Shown here in pieces: positions 52,601 to 63,419 of a DNA stretch of 64,000 bases. The notes below the pieces were generated by a model. That model did not search any database. It was not told where the DNA came from and saw only the letters and a program-made list of their open reading frames with translations. The first letter of the stretch is position 1; every line of letters begins with the position of its first letter. The position numbers and the translations under genes were made by a program. The DNA lies in the NCBI GenBank assembly GCA_030248215.1, contig JASANG010002825.1, positions 1 through 64,000 on the forward strand. Reading direction: 5' to 3'. The stretch comes from Enoplolaimus lenunculus (Eukaryota; Nematoda; Enoplea; Enoplida; Thoracostomopsidae).

Positions 52601-53812
52601 TCAATGCACAGGAACAACTTGGCTTTAAGTTTAAATGCAGTACAGCATTTTGAGTGCTTGAAAACTTTAAGTATGAAGTCTTATGAAATCATAAATCACA
52701 TGAACCAAATTTTTGAAAATTAACCAATTCAATGGAGCGTCGTTTTGACTACAGTAAGGGCCAAAGAAAACCAGAACCAACTGAAAATGACAAAACAGGC
52801 ACCAAATACGTAACTATCTCCCATAATCATCACGGTCCATGTTACTTTAAGGGGCGTCCATGTTTATTGTGGGTCTATAAAAGAGTAGGATTAGATTCTA
52901 GATTACATTTACTGCTTAGGCTTGGGCAAACGCTTACGCTTAGGCTTAGGAACTCATTTTGCAACGCTTAGGCTTAGGATTAGGCTTAGGAATACGCTTA
53001 ATCCACTGTTACGCCCCTTAAGGTAACATTGGCCATCATCAGTATGGTTCATAAATCGTTGAGTTCTGAACGCAACATTGGACAAAAATTGAACGGTTAA
53101 CGAAAATAGTTCGCCGTGGGTTCGCAGGTTCGATTCGAAGACTCAAAGAAGGTACCGCAAGCATAAAATTCGGTTTGAAAAATTAGTAAATGATGGGAGA
53201 AGTTCATTTTTTAAATATTTCTGCTTTGTTTAAACCTATCCGTTGCACTATGAAATGTCAAATTCAGCAGTAATTCCCGTAGAGATACAAATCGATAAGA
53301 AATCGTCACCTGACAAGCTTTGGTCCATGTAAACATCAGGAGCGGAGAATTTTTCTGCGGGACTGCAATAGAGTAAGCTTAACCTTTAGACTATTTTTTT
53401 GCTTGGCTTTGACTTAGACTTAGGCTTAGGAATATGCTCATTCTTACGCTTAGGCTTAGGCTTAGTCTTAGGCTGAGGCTTATGCTTAGTAATATGCTTA
53501 TATTGCTGTTCCGCCCCTGTTCGTTACATTGGCCCAATTTTTTAGCCCTAAACCTAAACATAAGCATCATCCAAAACCTAAGCCTAAGCATAATGATGGA
53601 ACAAATTCAGAATACAACTTATCGGAAGCCGAGTTGTCGGGTGGTAAATTGTTAATACAAAAAACACGTATGCACGTACCTTGTATATAATCGCGACTTC
53701 CATTTGTTCGTTGTCCATTGTTGTGTGTTTTTCCGTAGGTTTATAGACCGGACAGATTATATTGAGACGATCTTTCATCCACGCGCTCAGTACCGGAGGC
53801 GAATTTCGAAAC
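49088..53812 (-). CDS. Efna: Ephrin B (A-type paralogue), exons 2-5; exon 1 not found
   Basis: Minus-strand ephrin. Exons 53680-53812, 51955-52123, 50659-50775 and 49088-49677 join in frame with phases 2 (entry), 0, 1, 1, the same as in the plus-strand ephrin. DRLNIICP, VSKWGYENC, VMIRC and GMC give the four domain cysteines. FREWSPNPGALEFHPGRVYY is the receptor-contact loop. The linker in the last exon carries 35 glutamines, and the chain ends in a mildly hydrophobic segment (FGFHFGTIYLTLSLS) that could be a weak GPI signal. There is no cytoplasmic tail. 335 residues are visible. The signal-peptide exon must lie above 53812, either in a long first intron or past the window edge: the equivalent intron of the paralogue is 8.6 kb. 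A-type or B-type cannot be settled from the weak tail alone, but the shared gene structure favours A-type. Confidence 0.87.
49307..49411 (-). repeat. CAA/CAG trinucleotide repeat coding for 35 Gln
   Basis: Uninterrupted (TTG)n on the plus strand apart from one CTG at 49388-49390. It lies in frame within ephrin B exon 5. Confidence 0.93.
49915..50105. repeat. Interspersed repeat, also at 56010-56185
   Basis: 'ccctaacccccatttggg', 'aaacaaaaaccgctcaag' and 'ccaccctggaatttgggg' recur in inverse orientation at 56010-56185. The ends are unclear. It may be a G/C-rich MITE. Confidence 0.55.
50249..50432 (-). mobile_element. hAT-like MITE, family 2
   Basis: GGCCCATGTTACTTTAAGGG left end and 'cttaaacgtaacattagcc' right end. 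TTAGGC core in two blocks. In intron 4 of ephrin B. Confidence 0.8.
50659..50775 (-). CDS. Efna: Ephrin B exon 4
   Basis: Acceptor TTATTCTAG before 50775 and donor GTCAGT after 50659. Two bases complete Ser, then TSGGSKETLTNTKDGMCKTH and NMKLQIEVHGYRGRLNKN. DGMC..HNMKL is the C-terminal strand of the ephrin domain, with the fourth cysteine. Confidence 0.92.
50799..51017. mobile_element. Family 4 MITE, complete
   Basis: GCCCGTATTCTCAAATGTGT at one end and 'acgcatttgagaatatgggc' at the other, with 'agcacctatcaccagttt' and 'aactgatgatagatgct' subterminal. It lies directly upstream of ephrin B exon 4, leaving 23 bp to the acceptor. Confidence 0.82.
51610..51937 (+). mobile_element. hAT-like MITE, family 2, with amplified core
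   Basis: GGCCAATGTTACTTTAAGAG left end and 'cccttaaagtaacatgggc' right end. The core is a higher-order repeat of about 55 bp (TAAGCC hexamers plus 'gcgttgtaaaagcgtattcc') in four to five copies. It begins 18 bp after the 5' splice site of ephrin B exon 3. Confidence 0.82.
51955..52123 (-). CDS. Efna: Ephrin B exon 3
   Basis: Acceptor ATTTTTAG before 52123 and donor GTAAGC after 51955; 56 codons plus one base. VSKWGYENCIVDDSAKVMIR followed by CDQPHTGTRPLSITF and REWSPNPGALEFHPGRVYYF. Two domain cysteines and the Eph-contact loop. Aligns residue by residue with exon 3 of the plus-strand ephrin. Confidence 0.94.
52834..53034 (-). mobile_element. hAT-like MITE, family 2
   Basis: Flanks ATCATCAC and ATCATCAG (7 of 8). 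GGTCCATGTTACTTTAAGGG left end, 'ccccttaaggtaacattgg' right end. TTAGGC core in two blocks. In ephrin B intron 2. Confidence 0.87.
53332..53534 (-). mobile_element. hAT-like MITE, family 1
   Basis: GGTCCATGTAAACATCAGG left end, 'cgcccctgttcgttacattgg' type right end (20 bases or fewer conserved), TTAGGC core in two blocks. In ephrin B intron 2, about 150 bp from exon 2. Confidence 0.78.
53680..53812 (-). CDS. Efna: Ephrin B exon 2
   Basis: Acceptor TTGTTTCAG before 53812 and donor GTACGTG after 53680. One base completes a codon from the missing exon 1, then 44 codons: FRNSPPVLSAWMKDRLNIIC, then PVYKPTEKHTTMDNEQMEVA and IIYK. KDRLNIICP is the conserved ephrin motif with the first cysteine. Confidence 0.93.
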
Positions 53813-54174
53813 CTGAAACAATGAAAAATAGAAAATTAATTTTCAAAAATTAAACCTTTCACGCTTTGTGTAGATTTGTTGATTTGTTATGGTCGTTTTT
53901 GAAACTAAAATATATATGTGACCAGTTGGTTGTATTCTGAACTTCATTCGTCGCTGACGTGGTCTTCATCGGTACCTTTTAAGCCGGGTTTAAAATTTGT
54001 CAAAGTTTTTTGAACACAGATGTGACCTGGTTTAGTAATAGCGAAGCAGGTTTTGCTGAATACATTAATTAAAAACGTTTTTAACTTTTTTAAAATCTTT
54101 TTATATAATTACACTGCTTACAATATCGGTCACTTGGTCTAAGTATGATGCAACACGGAAATCATGAATAGTTT

Positions 54175-54367
54175 GGTCAATGTAAAGAACAGGGCCGGAA
54201 CAGTATTATAGCATATTCCTAAGCCTAAGCCTAAGCTTAAGCCAAAGCCTAAGCCTAAGCTTAAGCCTAAGCCTAAGCCTAAGCCAAGCAAAAAAATTAG
54301 TCTAAAGCTTATAAGCCTACTCGTTTCTAGTCCCACAGAAAAACGTTCCGACCGTGATCCATCGGCC
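54175..54367 (+). mobile_element. hAT-like MITE, family 1
   Basis: GGTCAATGTAAAGAACAGGG left end, TAAGCC core, 'aaaacgttccgaccgtgatc' and a shortened right end. The flanks are only roughly alike. Confidence 0.75.
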
Positions 54368-55811
54368 CATAGATTTAAAGCCGCTATTGACAGATGCGCG
54401 CCGTATCTGATACGTTGCTTTTGTAAATAGCTTGTTTACAGGTCTGACGTTCATCTCGCTTACTACCATTTTAAATGTTCTTCTAAACTTACGATTTTAG
54501 ACTCCAAGGTGAAATAAATATTGAAGGCATCTAACGTTCTCTAACTTATTTCTGCGTTGATGTCACCGAATTTTTTCTATTTTCATGCACTTGTATGAAT
54601 ATTTTAACATTTTTTCCAGGCGGGGGGCTGAGCCCTCTGTCCACCCCCCCTTGGCTACGGTCTCGACTTGTACACTTCTTAGCTTTTGGTTGTTTTTCGA
54701 AGTTTTCCGATTTTGGTATACCTTTGGTTTAGGTTTAGGCTTACGCTTAAGCTTAAACTTGTTGAGTATAGCCTTACAACTGTCTACCACATCTAGGCGA
54801 TGCCGTAGCCAGATCAACATAATAGGACGGTAAAATAATTTAAGATAGGGTATTTTGTTGTTTACAAAACAGTTGAGAGAGCCATCCTAAAACATTTCCT
54901 TGGCCCCAAAACATTACAAAGACGGACTGATGAGACACCACTTGGCTCCGTTCAAGCTACGGGTCTACACCAGCGTCTACCCTCCGCTTCATGATGCCAT
55001 ATACATTATTGCTGGTTTTAGGTTTGTTTTACGATTTACCATGAGATTAATATTTTCTATCGTTCCAGTTTAAAATCCCAACCCTTTTAGAAATTTATCC
55101 GTGCCGATTTTGAGGTAATCCTTGTATACCAGCACACTATTGTGCTTGAGGTATATAGTTAGTGTCACGATACTTAAACGTGTCATGGAAAATTTAAATG
55201 CCGCATTCTATATCGTGATATATCCATTGTTTAATGTGCTCCGACATTTAAAAGTATAATTGCTTCCTAACTGCGATGCACGCATGCTGCAGACCTATAG
55301 CCAACTCCAGAGGCATGCGGTTAAAATAATAAGCGTACAAGGGGGCGCAAATTTTTCAAGGTAGGGCCAACAAATTTTCAGCGGCTGAGGCCCCCTGGTT
55401 TTTCTTTGGCTACGAGTTCGGCATTTTAGCCAACCAAAACCTTCACACACATATATATTTATTTTATTTATTTATTACTCTCATTTAGTAGCATGGTTGC
55501 AGGAAGTTAGATGCCAGGGGGCGCAGCTGAGGCTTTCGAGGTACACTTAGCAATATTGTAGGTATATAGGATTTAGAATAATAAAACAGTGCACTTTTAC
55601 ACTATCACCGTATTGTACGTTTTGTCCAAACTCGAGCCTCCTTAATTCCTAAAGACGTTCGTGTTTAGTAACATTCTATTATACGTATCGCACCATATTG
55701 TACAGAGTACAACGGATAATTTTCACCTTTAGTATGTGTTGCTAACGCTATTTCTAATTGATTTTGTTCAAAAAAATTCAAAAATGTAAGCCGTTTTGCC
55801 ATAGACATGCT

Positions 55812-55942
55812 GGCCCATGTTACTTTAAGGGGCGTAAACCTTTCTGGCGGGTAGATTACAATTATTTGCTTAGGTTTAGGCTTAGGCTTAGGCTTATGAA
55901 TACGCTTAATCTACTGTTACGCCCCTAAAAGTAACATTGGCC
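55812..55942 (-). mobile_element. hAT-like MITE, family 2, exact 8-bp duplication
   Basis: GACATGCT on both sides (55804-55811, 55943-55950). GGCCCATGTTACTTTAAGGG left end, 'cccctaaaagtaacattgg' right end. Short, with one TTAGGC block. Confidence 0.9.
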
Positions 55943-56009
55943 GACATGCTGCTAAAACGATAATCACAATTGACCTCAGCAGCTAGGGTTATTTTACTAT
56001 ATTTAAACA

Positions 56010-56185
56010 CGTTTTACGGTGCCGAAGCAGGCAGGGGTGGAGGCTCCCCCAAAATTCCAGGGTGGGGGGGCACAGAATCGCGAGCCAAGCGATCGAGAAG
56101 CCATACGCGTTTTAACACTTAAGCGGTTTTTGTTTCAATCGCTTAGGGTGGCGCCCCTTTTAAGGTTAGGAGACTCCAAATGGCG
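56010..56185. repeat. Interspersed repeat, partner of 49915-50105
   Basis: 'aaaattccagggtggggg' and 'agcggtttttgtttcaatc' are the inverse of words in the other copy. Confidence 0.5.
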
Positions 56186-56523
56186 GTATGGAGAGCGGCT
56201 GCTCCGACCCAGCGTTTAAGTCGAATAGATTGTACAATTAAGACACCTTTGTAAATGGGTAGCCATGGCAATACGTTACAATAGAACCGGAGCTTAGGGA
56301 CGATTTTGGAACGGGAAGTTAATGTTCTGTATTGGTTTTTAAGTTACCTTGAAAAGCATGTATTATTCTGGTAGACCCATGCGTGCCACAAAATAATCCT
56401 AGTCGCTAAACTGGCTTGCGAAAATATTTCTAAATAGGGTATACGCTTCCAAAATGAAATCCTGATTACGCTTCTGCGTTTCATGTTTATAGCAGTCCCA
56501 GGTCAGCTTTTGTTCGAAATATT

Positions 56524-56667
56524 GGCCCAAGTTACTTTAAGGGGCGTCCCGGTTTCTGATTTTTCCATAAAAGAGTAGGTTTAGATTCTAGATTAAACTT
56601 TTTTGCTTAGGCTTAGGCTTAAGAATCCGCTTAATCTACTGTTACGTCCCTAAAAGTAACAATGGCC
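56524..56667 (-). mobile_element. hAT-like MITE, family 2, exact 8-bp duplication
   Basis: GAAATATT on both sides (56516-56523, 56668-56675). GGCCCAAGTTACTTTAAGGG left end, 'ccctaaaagtaacaatgg' right end. Confidence 0.9.
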
Positions 56668-56943
56668 GAAATATTAATAGCTATCAAGAAAACAAGACAA
56701 ACCACACTGCAATGGATTATAAACTCGCGTGTCTTTCAAACAGAGATACGGCAGGATTAAAACGAGATTGAAAAGCTTATACCAAGCAAGCGAATGCGGC
56801 TTGTTAAAGACAACACAGCTGCAATATTTCAAAATGCTTTCGAAATGACAATTAGGTTTGTCCGTTTGACAGAAGTATATATATCGATAAGTTAAAGTTT
56901 TCAGAATTTAAGCTTTTGATTTGCAAGAATATGGATAAAACCC

Positions 56944-57226
56944 CATTCACACGTGCAAGTTTTATAGCGAGAACTCGCAGTTGCAACTGGCACGAAATAT
57001 TTGTAGCTGCGAGTATTTTCAAAGGAGCATTCCGATTGACCAATCAAACTGCAGGTGCAAAAAATCCAAGCTACTTGGAACTGCGTTCACAAGTGCGAAT
57101 TAAATTCAATAGCATATTAATTTCCAGTGAACAATTTGCAGCTGCAAGAACTTCAAAGCTGACCAAACTTGCGTATGCAAGTTGCACGTGCAAGTTTTTG
57201 CTGCAAAAACTTGCACGTGTGAATAA
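56944..57226. mobile_element. MITE with ATTCACACGTGCAAGTTTT ends
   Basis: ATTCACACGTGCAAGTTTT at the left and AAAACTTGCACGTGTGAAT at the right, a perfect inverted pair of 19 bp. The interior is crowded with TTGCA, TGCAG and CTGCGAG words on both strands. One copy in the window. The 105-codon plus-strand frame across it is not considered a gene. Confidence 0.75.
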
Positions 57227-57578
57227 GTCTTAAAACTCATTGTGAAAGTAACTTGAGTGCCATGACAGTTGCCTTTGTCAAGTTTTGCCCGAAGGAACGT
57301 AACAGCCAGAACATAACGTGGGTCCGCGTACTCGAGGGTGAAAATCTACACACAAAATAGTATTTCTGAACTGATTCAGAAAAGTATTTTCTGTGTCAAA
57401 TCTGAAATTAATTTTCTGATATTTAAGACAATTTTTCTAAAAATAACTGGAAAACGATTATTTCCAGACTTTACTTCAAAACGTTTTTGAAAACTTTTCT
57501 GTTATAACAGAAATACTTTTCAAGTGCACTTTGCTAATTATATTTCTTAAATGTAAGAAATTTTTTCTTAAATATCAG

Positions 57579-57665
57579 AGATATTATTTTGGGTGTATAA
57601 CGGTGCAACAAACATCGCCGGCGGAGGTGATCAAGAAGCCGAAAGAAAATGTATTAATTTCTACA
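57579..57665 (+). other. Exon-like segment, unidentified
   Basis: Acceptor-like ATATCAG before and donor GTGAGT after. Read in phase 1-1 it gives ILFWVYNGATNIAGGGDQEA then ERKCINFY. The segment has more G+C and CpG than its surroundings. A second frame (SPAEVIKKPKENVLIS) is also open. No family recognised. It could be an exon of an unknown plus-strand gene. Confidence 0.3.
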
Positions 57666-59195
57666 GTGAGTACCTTCACATTTTTCCTGTATATTTTGGC
57701 TAAAATCTCTATATTGTGTTTGTTATCGGTTAACCTCGTAGAGAAAGTTTCACTATTTAGACTTGTTGACAAAAGACTCTTAAAAATCAATGAATATTTT
57801 GTGGGATTTCTCGAGGGTAAAATTACTTTCAAACTGTCATTGTATTTTCTGTCTTGGTCTGCAAATCAACATTTAGCGTTCGCCTTTCTTTAATGTTTTA
57901 CGAGTATCAATAATCATAGTCGAATTGAGTCGCAACTCATTCATTGACTAATGATTTGAACGAAACTTGCTCCGTTGGGCTTTTAGTGTAAGCGCAAGGG
58001 AGCAATTTTAAACGTCCGTCTCTCAAAGGAATCATCATTGAATTCGCTGTAAATAAATGTAAATTTCTTAAACTCAAAAATTTACAAAATTTAAAATTTA
58101 AAATGTGAAACGTTTTTGAAATGCCATCTCTTGGGTGTTCTGTCGATTGTGACTGAATTTTATATTTTAATCTTATTATCTGTCGCGTACGATCTGTGTG
58201 TTGTACGAAATTGACAAACATTTTTGAACCATTTTCAAAACAGAATATTTAATTTTAAATTATCGCTGAATCCTCAAAATAATTTATCATTAAATTTTTG
58301 GATCTTCTACATTTCTCCATCCCAAGACTTAGGCTTAGGTTCAGGCTCAGGCGATGGTTTAGGCTAGTTTCGGAAACGGTCGTCTAAGCCTTAGACTAAA
58401 CCTAAAACGTAAGCGTAAACCCAAGCATTAATCTTATAACTGGGGAAGAGTTAAATATTTTGACTTGCGGCGCCGGACGGCTCATAGCGATATCCTTGGG
58501 TTTGAGCCTACTTTCGTTTAGAATGACAACGTTTAAGCATTGACCAGTTTATCCGCTCGACGCTAGAAAAACCCACAAATTTCTCCCACAATACCATTCA
58601 TTTAATGATTCAATAATTGTTTAGTTTTAACCAAAATATGAACACAACAAAGCATTGATATAACCATACTGTTTTGTTGGTACTTGATTTGTTTTGCTCG
58701 TGTGCAAGGTCTCGAATTTCCGTCTACAGGCGCTTGTTGTGTTTTCACATCAAACCATTAACTACCCGAGCTGGCCGGCCGGCAGAAAACTCAGTATCTC
58801 AGGGAGAGCGACAACTTTTAGTACGGGCATTCAAGCATTTACATAATTTTGCTGGTGAAGTTGAAACTTTTCTATGAACGGCAAAGGATTTTCAGGCCAT
58901 TTTGGCCAAATTTGATTTTCTTAGTTTTCTTGATGCATCTAAAATGAAGACACGGATGGGTGCTGCCACTTGTTGTTTCTATAAAGAACTCTCGTTAGCG
59001 AAGCGTTCAAATATGCCGCAGTGTTTGCAATTAGCGAACGAAATGTAAAACTGTTTGATGCAAAATGAAGAATCTAGCAATGGTTAGAACTATAAAACGA
59101 GGAAAACAGGCGAGATTGGAAATCTAAGAAAAATACTGCGTACACTACAGCATATACAGCGAGTAAATCACGAATGCACAACAATTAAGACAAAC

Positions 59196-59409
59196 GGCCA
59201 ATGTAAAGAACAGGGGCGGTAAAGTATATTAAGCATATTCCTAAGCATAAACCTAAGCATAAGCCTAAGCCTAATCGTAAGAATGAGTTTATTCCTAAGC
59301 CTAAGGCTAAGCCTAAGACAAAGCCAAGCAAAAAAATTAGTCTAAAGCTTTAGCTTATTCTATTGTAGTCCCACAGAAACGCGTTCCGCCCCTGATCTTT
59401 ACATGAGCC
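59196..59409 (+). mobile_element. hAT-like MITE, family 1
   Basis: Flanks AGACAAAC and AGAAAAAC (7 of 8). GGCCAATGTAAAGAACAGGG left end and 'ccgcccctgatctttacatg' right part. TAAGCC core in two blocks. Confidence 0.87.
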
Positions 59410-59469
59410 AGAAAAACAAACAAAGCAATAAACAGCCAAATCTTCAGTGAGCCGAAAAAGGATGCATAG

Positions 59470-59720
59470 AATATTCAGAAAACAAACAAGCAAGCAAACA
59501 AATGTTAAATTAATCAATTAAACAAGCCAATAAAGAAACAATCAAGCAAATAGACAAACAAGCAACGAACAAACGAACGAACGAACGAACAAATATACAA
59601 ACAAACAAACAAACAAAACAAACAAACAAACAAACAAACAAACAATTAAACAGGCAATCAAACGAATACGTCAAAAAGCAACCAAACAAGACAACAAACA
59701 AACAAACAAACAAACAAGTA
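59470..59720. repeat. CAAA tetranucleotide repeat, imperfect
   Basis: AAAC/CAAA units mixed with CAAG and GAAC variants. The minus-strand frame over it (CLFVCLFV) is a repeat translation. Confidence 0.85.
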
Positions 59721-60177
59721 AACCAACTCGAAATTTACAAAAACACAACAAAAACAGATCATGGAAGAGCAGACAAATATTGTCCAGTTGAAAACAACTC
59801 GAGATGCCGTCTCAGCTGCTCTTTATCCCGTCAATCACAAACGAAAACTCAATTGTGTGATGCAAACGTTTCAGTCGTCGACGCTTCGCTTTGGTTTTGC
59901 ACTCCCTATGAGCCGAGTATTTTGCCGATTAATCAGTTAAAAGAAACCTACTTTAGTATTTTAGTAAGTTTTATTAAATATTTTATGGTAAAATGAATGA
60001 GCTGTTCACTGAGAAGTCGTTTGTTTCATTGGGTAGCCCCTGTAGCCAAATAGCTAATCAATTCTTGGTGAAATAGAACGCAGATTTAAAAATTAATGCG
60101 GTATTTGTTTCGGCCAAGTTCGTGGTCAGAAATCTAAGAGCGGGCGGGTAGTTGATTCACTTAGAAATAGATGAAAG

Positions 60178-60392
60178 TACAATGCAAAAAATGGTGAGTC
60201 AAATTGACTCTTTTTGAAATAGGCTCTACGGGACTACACAAACTGGTGTAAAATTCGACTACGCCTGAGTCAAATTCGACTCACTGAGTTGCACGTTTGA
60301 CTCTGGTGGAGTCGAATTTGACTCCGTTTGTATAGTCTCGTACAGCCTATTTCGAAGAGAGTCAATTTGGCTCACCATTTTTTGTCAATGTG
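60178..60392. mobile_element. GACTC-rich hairpin MITE
   Basis: 'aatgcaaaaaatggtgagtc' left and 'ggctcaccattttttgtca' right. The arms pair over 'caaattgactctttttga' and 'cgaagagagtcaatttg'. Relative of 41369-41571. Confidence 0.78.
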
Positions 60393-60399
60393 AAGTGAC

Positions 60400-61220
60400 A
60401 AATCAAAAATACACTGAATGAAGCGTACAAACTGATGGATGAATAAGGTTTCTTGCTGTTTGATTGGCTAAGCACTAAGCAGCAGTTTTCTGACCAGTTA
60501 TAAGGCTGTGAGTTGCTCAAATCAGTATTTACAGCGTTTATACAAATACAAGGTTATAAAATTTAATTTAAAATTTTTAAAGTCAGATGTTACTCAAACA
60601 CTTAAAAGATAGATTCGCTTACAATAATTCTAAACGCGTTTAACCGCTACACGCCTAAGCGATCTTACGCATGACAGGTCATACTAGAGGCCGGTAAGGC
60701 CATGTCTTAGGCCCGCACCTCCAAGGCACCTATCGGTATGTTAAAGAATTCGAAACGTTCGAAAAATATGTTTTTAACCACGTTTGTCACTAATAATTTT
60801 CAGGGTCCACAGAACAAATCGGCATTTGGTCATATTTCCTTCCCTGATGCTTTGTAATCACAATTTTAAAATTACGTCAATTTTTGTCATTTTTGTCATG
60901 ATTGGCATCTATCAAACAGTGGCGGTGTCACTAAAAGTAAAACAATTTTAAAATAAACAAACGGCAAAAAAATTGCATGATTGACGTTGTGACCGACATG
61001 ATTTGACTTAAAGACAGTAGACCGTGGTCAACTATACGACAGCTGCTGATACCCACAAGGTTTAAGCTGACCTTCTCAAAACAAAATACTATGGAATGGG
61101 TTAAAATCCTTTATTGTGACGTTAAAATAGTAAGCGGTAAAATGTTTTAAAGTTGACATTTTGAATTTGTACGTCGTTTATAGGTTTTTGACTTTAAGGT
61201 TAACTTTTTTGTTGCTGAAA
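60400..61220. other. No supported gene
   Basis: AT-rich, no repeat or exon recognised. Confidence 0.4.
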
Positions 61221-61224
61221 GCTA

Positions 61225-61540
61225 ATCGGGCCGATTCAAATACCAGAGGATAATAAGACGGAGTACCGATCCCAATCAATATGAGTCCGCATCTCTAATT
61301 CGAATCCGTCAGTGGATAGAGTCCATATGTCGTAATTAAAGTAAAAAAGTCCAAAGCGGAATGGTTTTGGCTGTTGAAACAAAACAGACACTTAGACAAC
61401 CCGCATAAACTTTATTAAAATCAAGAAAAAACATTAATCAGCAAAAAATACTTCGGAGCAATGAAGAACAGGAGTTACGCTCTGAAGAGGCAAAGTTAAC
61501 ATCAGTCCCTCTCTTATCGGAGTCACTACGAAATGCACTA
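61225..61540. mobile_element. Diverged MITE of the ACTGTATTGACCC family
   Basis: 'ccgatcccaatcaatatgag' then 'tccgcatctctaatt', and the right part 'ctctgaagaggcaaagttaa', follow the order seen at 34631-35045. The termini are decayed. Confidence 0.5.
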
Positions 61541-62194
61541 CTGACGTAAGACTAACATATTCATCTGAAATGGATAGTCATCCACCATAGCGTCCAGATT
61601 GATCACCTACAGAACCCACTTTTCGCAATCCCTAAATCCCTGACTTAGCTTTTTACAACGCAGTAAATGAGAAAAGGGGTTTCGATTCTTCCTTTACGTA
61701 GTTGGCATCTCATTAAATATCTAAACGGGCGTATTTTGCGACACAAATTTTAAAATTTAGTTTAAATTTGAACGGATTAAATTCATTTTAATTGGCAGAA
61801 ACACGCGTATACGAGTATTTATCAGTTTGTGATAAATAGGAAATGACATATTTAAACACGTGTATCCGGCTAAAAATGCTATCAGCGGTGAATGGTTAGC
61901 GACGGCGGCACGAAGGTATGGGTTACATGCATAAATTTGATTTGACAAACGCCTTAGAATTTTTCATTATTGCTGAGTTCCAGCAGATTTTTATGAAAAA
62001 ATTATACAGTAAACTGAAAACGCCTTTTGCTAAAATAGGCTGATGGATAAAATTTGTGGATCGTTGTTGGTCACTGGATGAGTGAACTCGTTGTATAAAG
62101 TCTTGATACTCCAAGTTGCATAGTATTCTAGTAATCCGAGGAACAAGAACGGGTGACTGATATTTATTGCGCCTCTCCAGAGGGTCTCCTCTGG

Positions 62195-62373
62195 CAATTG
62201 AAACTGACCCGTAGCCAGCTCAACTTGATAGGGGGCTAAAAATTTTCAGGAGGGCATTCAAGTGTTTTCAATGACTTACATACAAGTTTTTAAGTTTTCT
62301 AGGGGGCCAAAATTTTTCCAGGGGGAGGGGTGAGCCATCACCTGCCTCCTTGGCTACGGGCCCGTATTTGACT
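62195..62373. mobile_element. MITE, CCCGTAGCCA(A)G ends
   Basis: 'actgacccgtagccagctc' left and 'ctccttggctacgggcccg' right form an inverted pair. Subterminal 'gggggctaaaaattttcag' and 'gggccaaaatttttccag' repeat directly. Relative at 42405-42565; single ends near 54640 and 55410. Confidence 0.62.
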
Positions 62374-62861
62374 GCGGACTGTGGTTTGTTTTTCAATTTA
62401 ACTCCAGTAATTTGGATAATTTGGACCACAAGCACACATCTTGAACTTATTTCAGCCATTTTTCATAGACTAACTTCATTATATTATGGATATATTTATA
62501 AGACATGAGTATCTGCTACGAATAATATTATACTTCGAGTAATTAAAAAATTTCTTCACTGAACTCAGTTTGGTTCAGGAAACAGTTACGCAATCAAAGT
62601 AGGGCAATTGACGTTTATGAATTAATTAGTAATTTTGGAATCAATATATTTTCGAATTCTAACTAAAAAAGGACTTCCACTGATTCAGACTACAAACAGG
62701 AACCTAAACTCTTATTACTGTCCCCATTTTGGTCCGGTCAGCCCGGTTTTCAGTAGCTTTATATAATAAGCCTATTAAACATTACAAAGTATCAAAAACC
62801 TTTAAAAGGTTTTATTTACTTTAAACAAATCCCACACAACATTATTCCAGATCCAAGTATA

Positions 62862-63126
62862 GGCCCATGTAAAAATCAGGGGCGGAACGTTTTTCTGTGG
62901 AACTGCAATAGAGTAAGCTTAAGCTTTAGACTAATTTTTTTTGCTTGGCTTAGACTTAGGCTTTGGCTTAGGAATGTACTCATTCTTACGCTTTACGCTT
63001 AGGCTTAGACTTAGGCTTTGGCTTAGGAATATACTCATTCTTACGCTTTACGCTTAGGCTTAGGCTTAGGCTTTGGCTTAGGAATAAGCTTATAATACTG
63101 TACCACCCCTGTTCTTTACATTGGCC
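62862..63126 (-). mobile_element. hAT-like MITE, family 1
   Basis: Flanks CAAGTATA and CCAGTATA (7 of 8). GGCCCATGTAAAAATCAGGG left end, 'acccctgttctttacattgg' right end. The core is a three-copy higher-order repeat of about 60 bp. Confidence 0.88.
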
Positions 63127-63419
63127 CCAGTATATATCATAGTTTTGCAAAATTACAATTTGGAAGCAGTACGAGACCAAAGTTTCATTAGGTGTTCGAA
63201 TTCGAATCAAGCCCGAAAACCAGGTCGTACTTTCGTAAACCGGAAATCATTTTCACACTTTAGCAATGTAGACAAGTTTGTTCGTTTGGTTTTCAAGCGA
63301 AAAAGCGAAACAGCCACACCTTGTCACACAAGGAAAGTGCTTCTACAAGTAGCTTTGCTTCGAGACAAATCAGGCGAAAACTATGTTTCCAGCAGCGACA
63401 AATAGTTTTTGTTAACCAA

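Noticed and set aside
59465-59720. Cys/Phe/Leu-rich minus-strand frame resembling a membrane protein
   Set aside because: It is a translation of a CAAA tetranucleotide repeat.
63121-63405. 94-codon plus-strand frame as a terminal exon
   Set aside because: It starts at the edge of a MITE, has no clear acceptor and no recognised motif.
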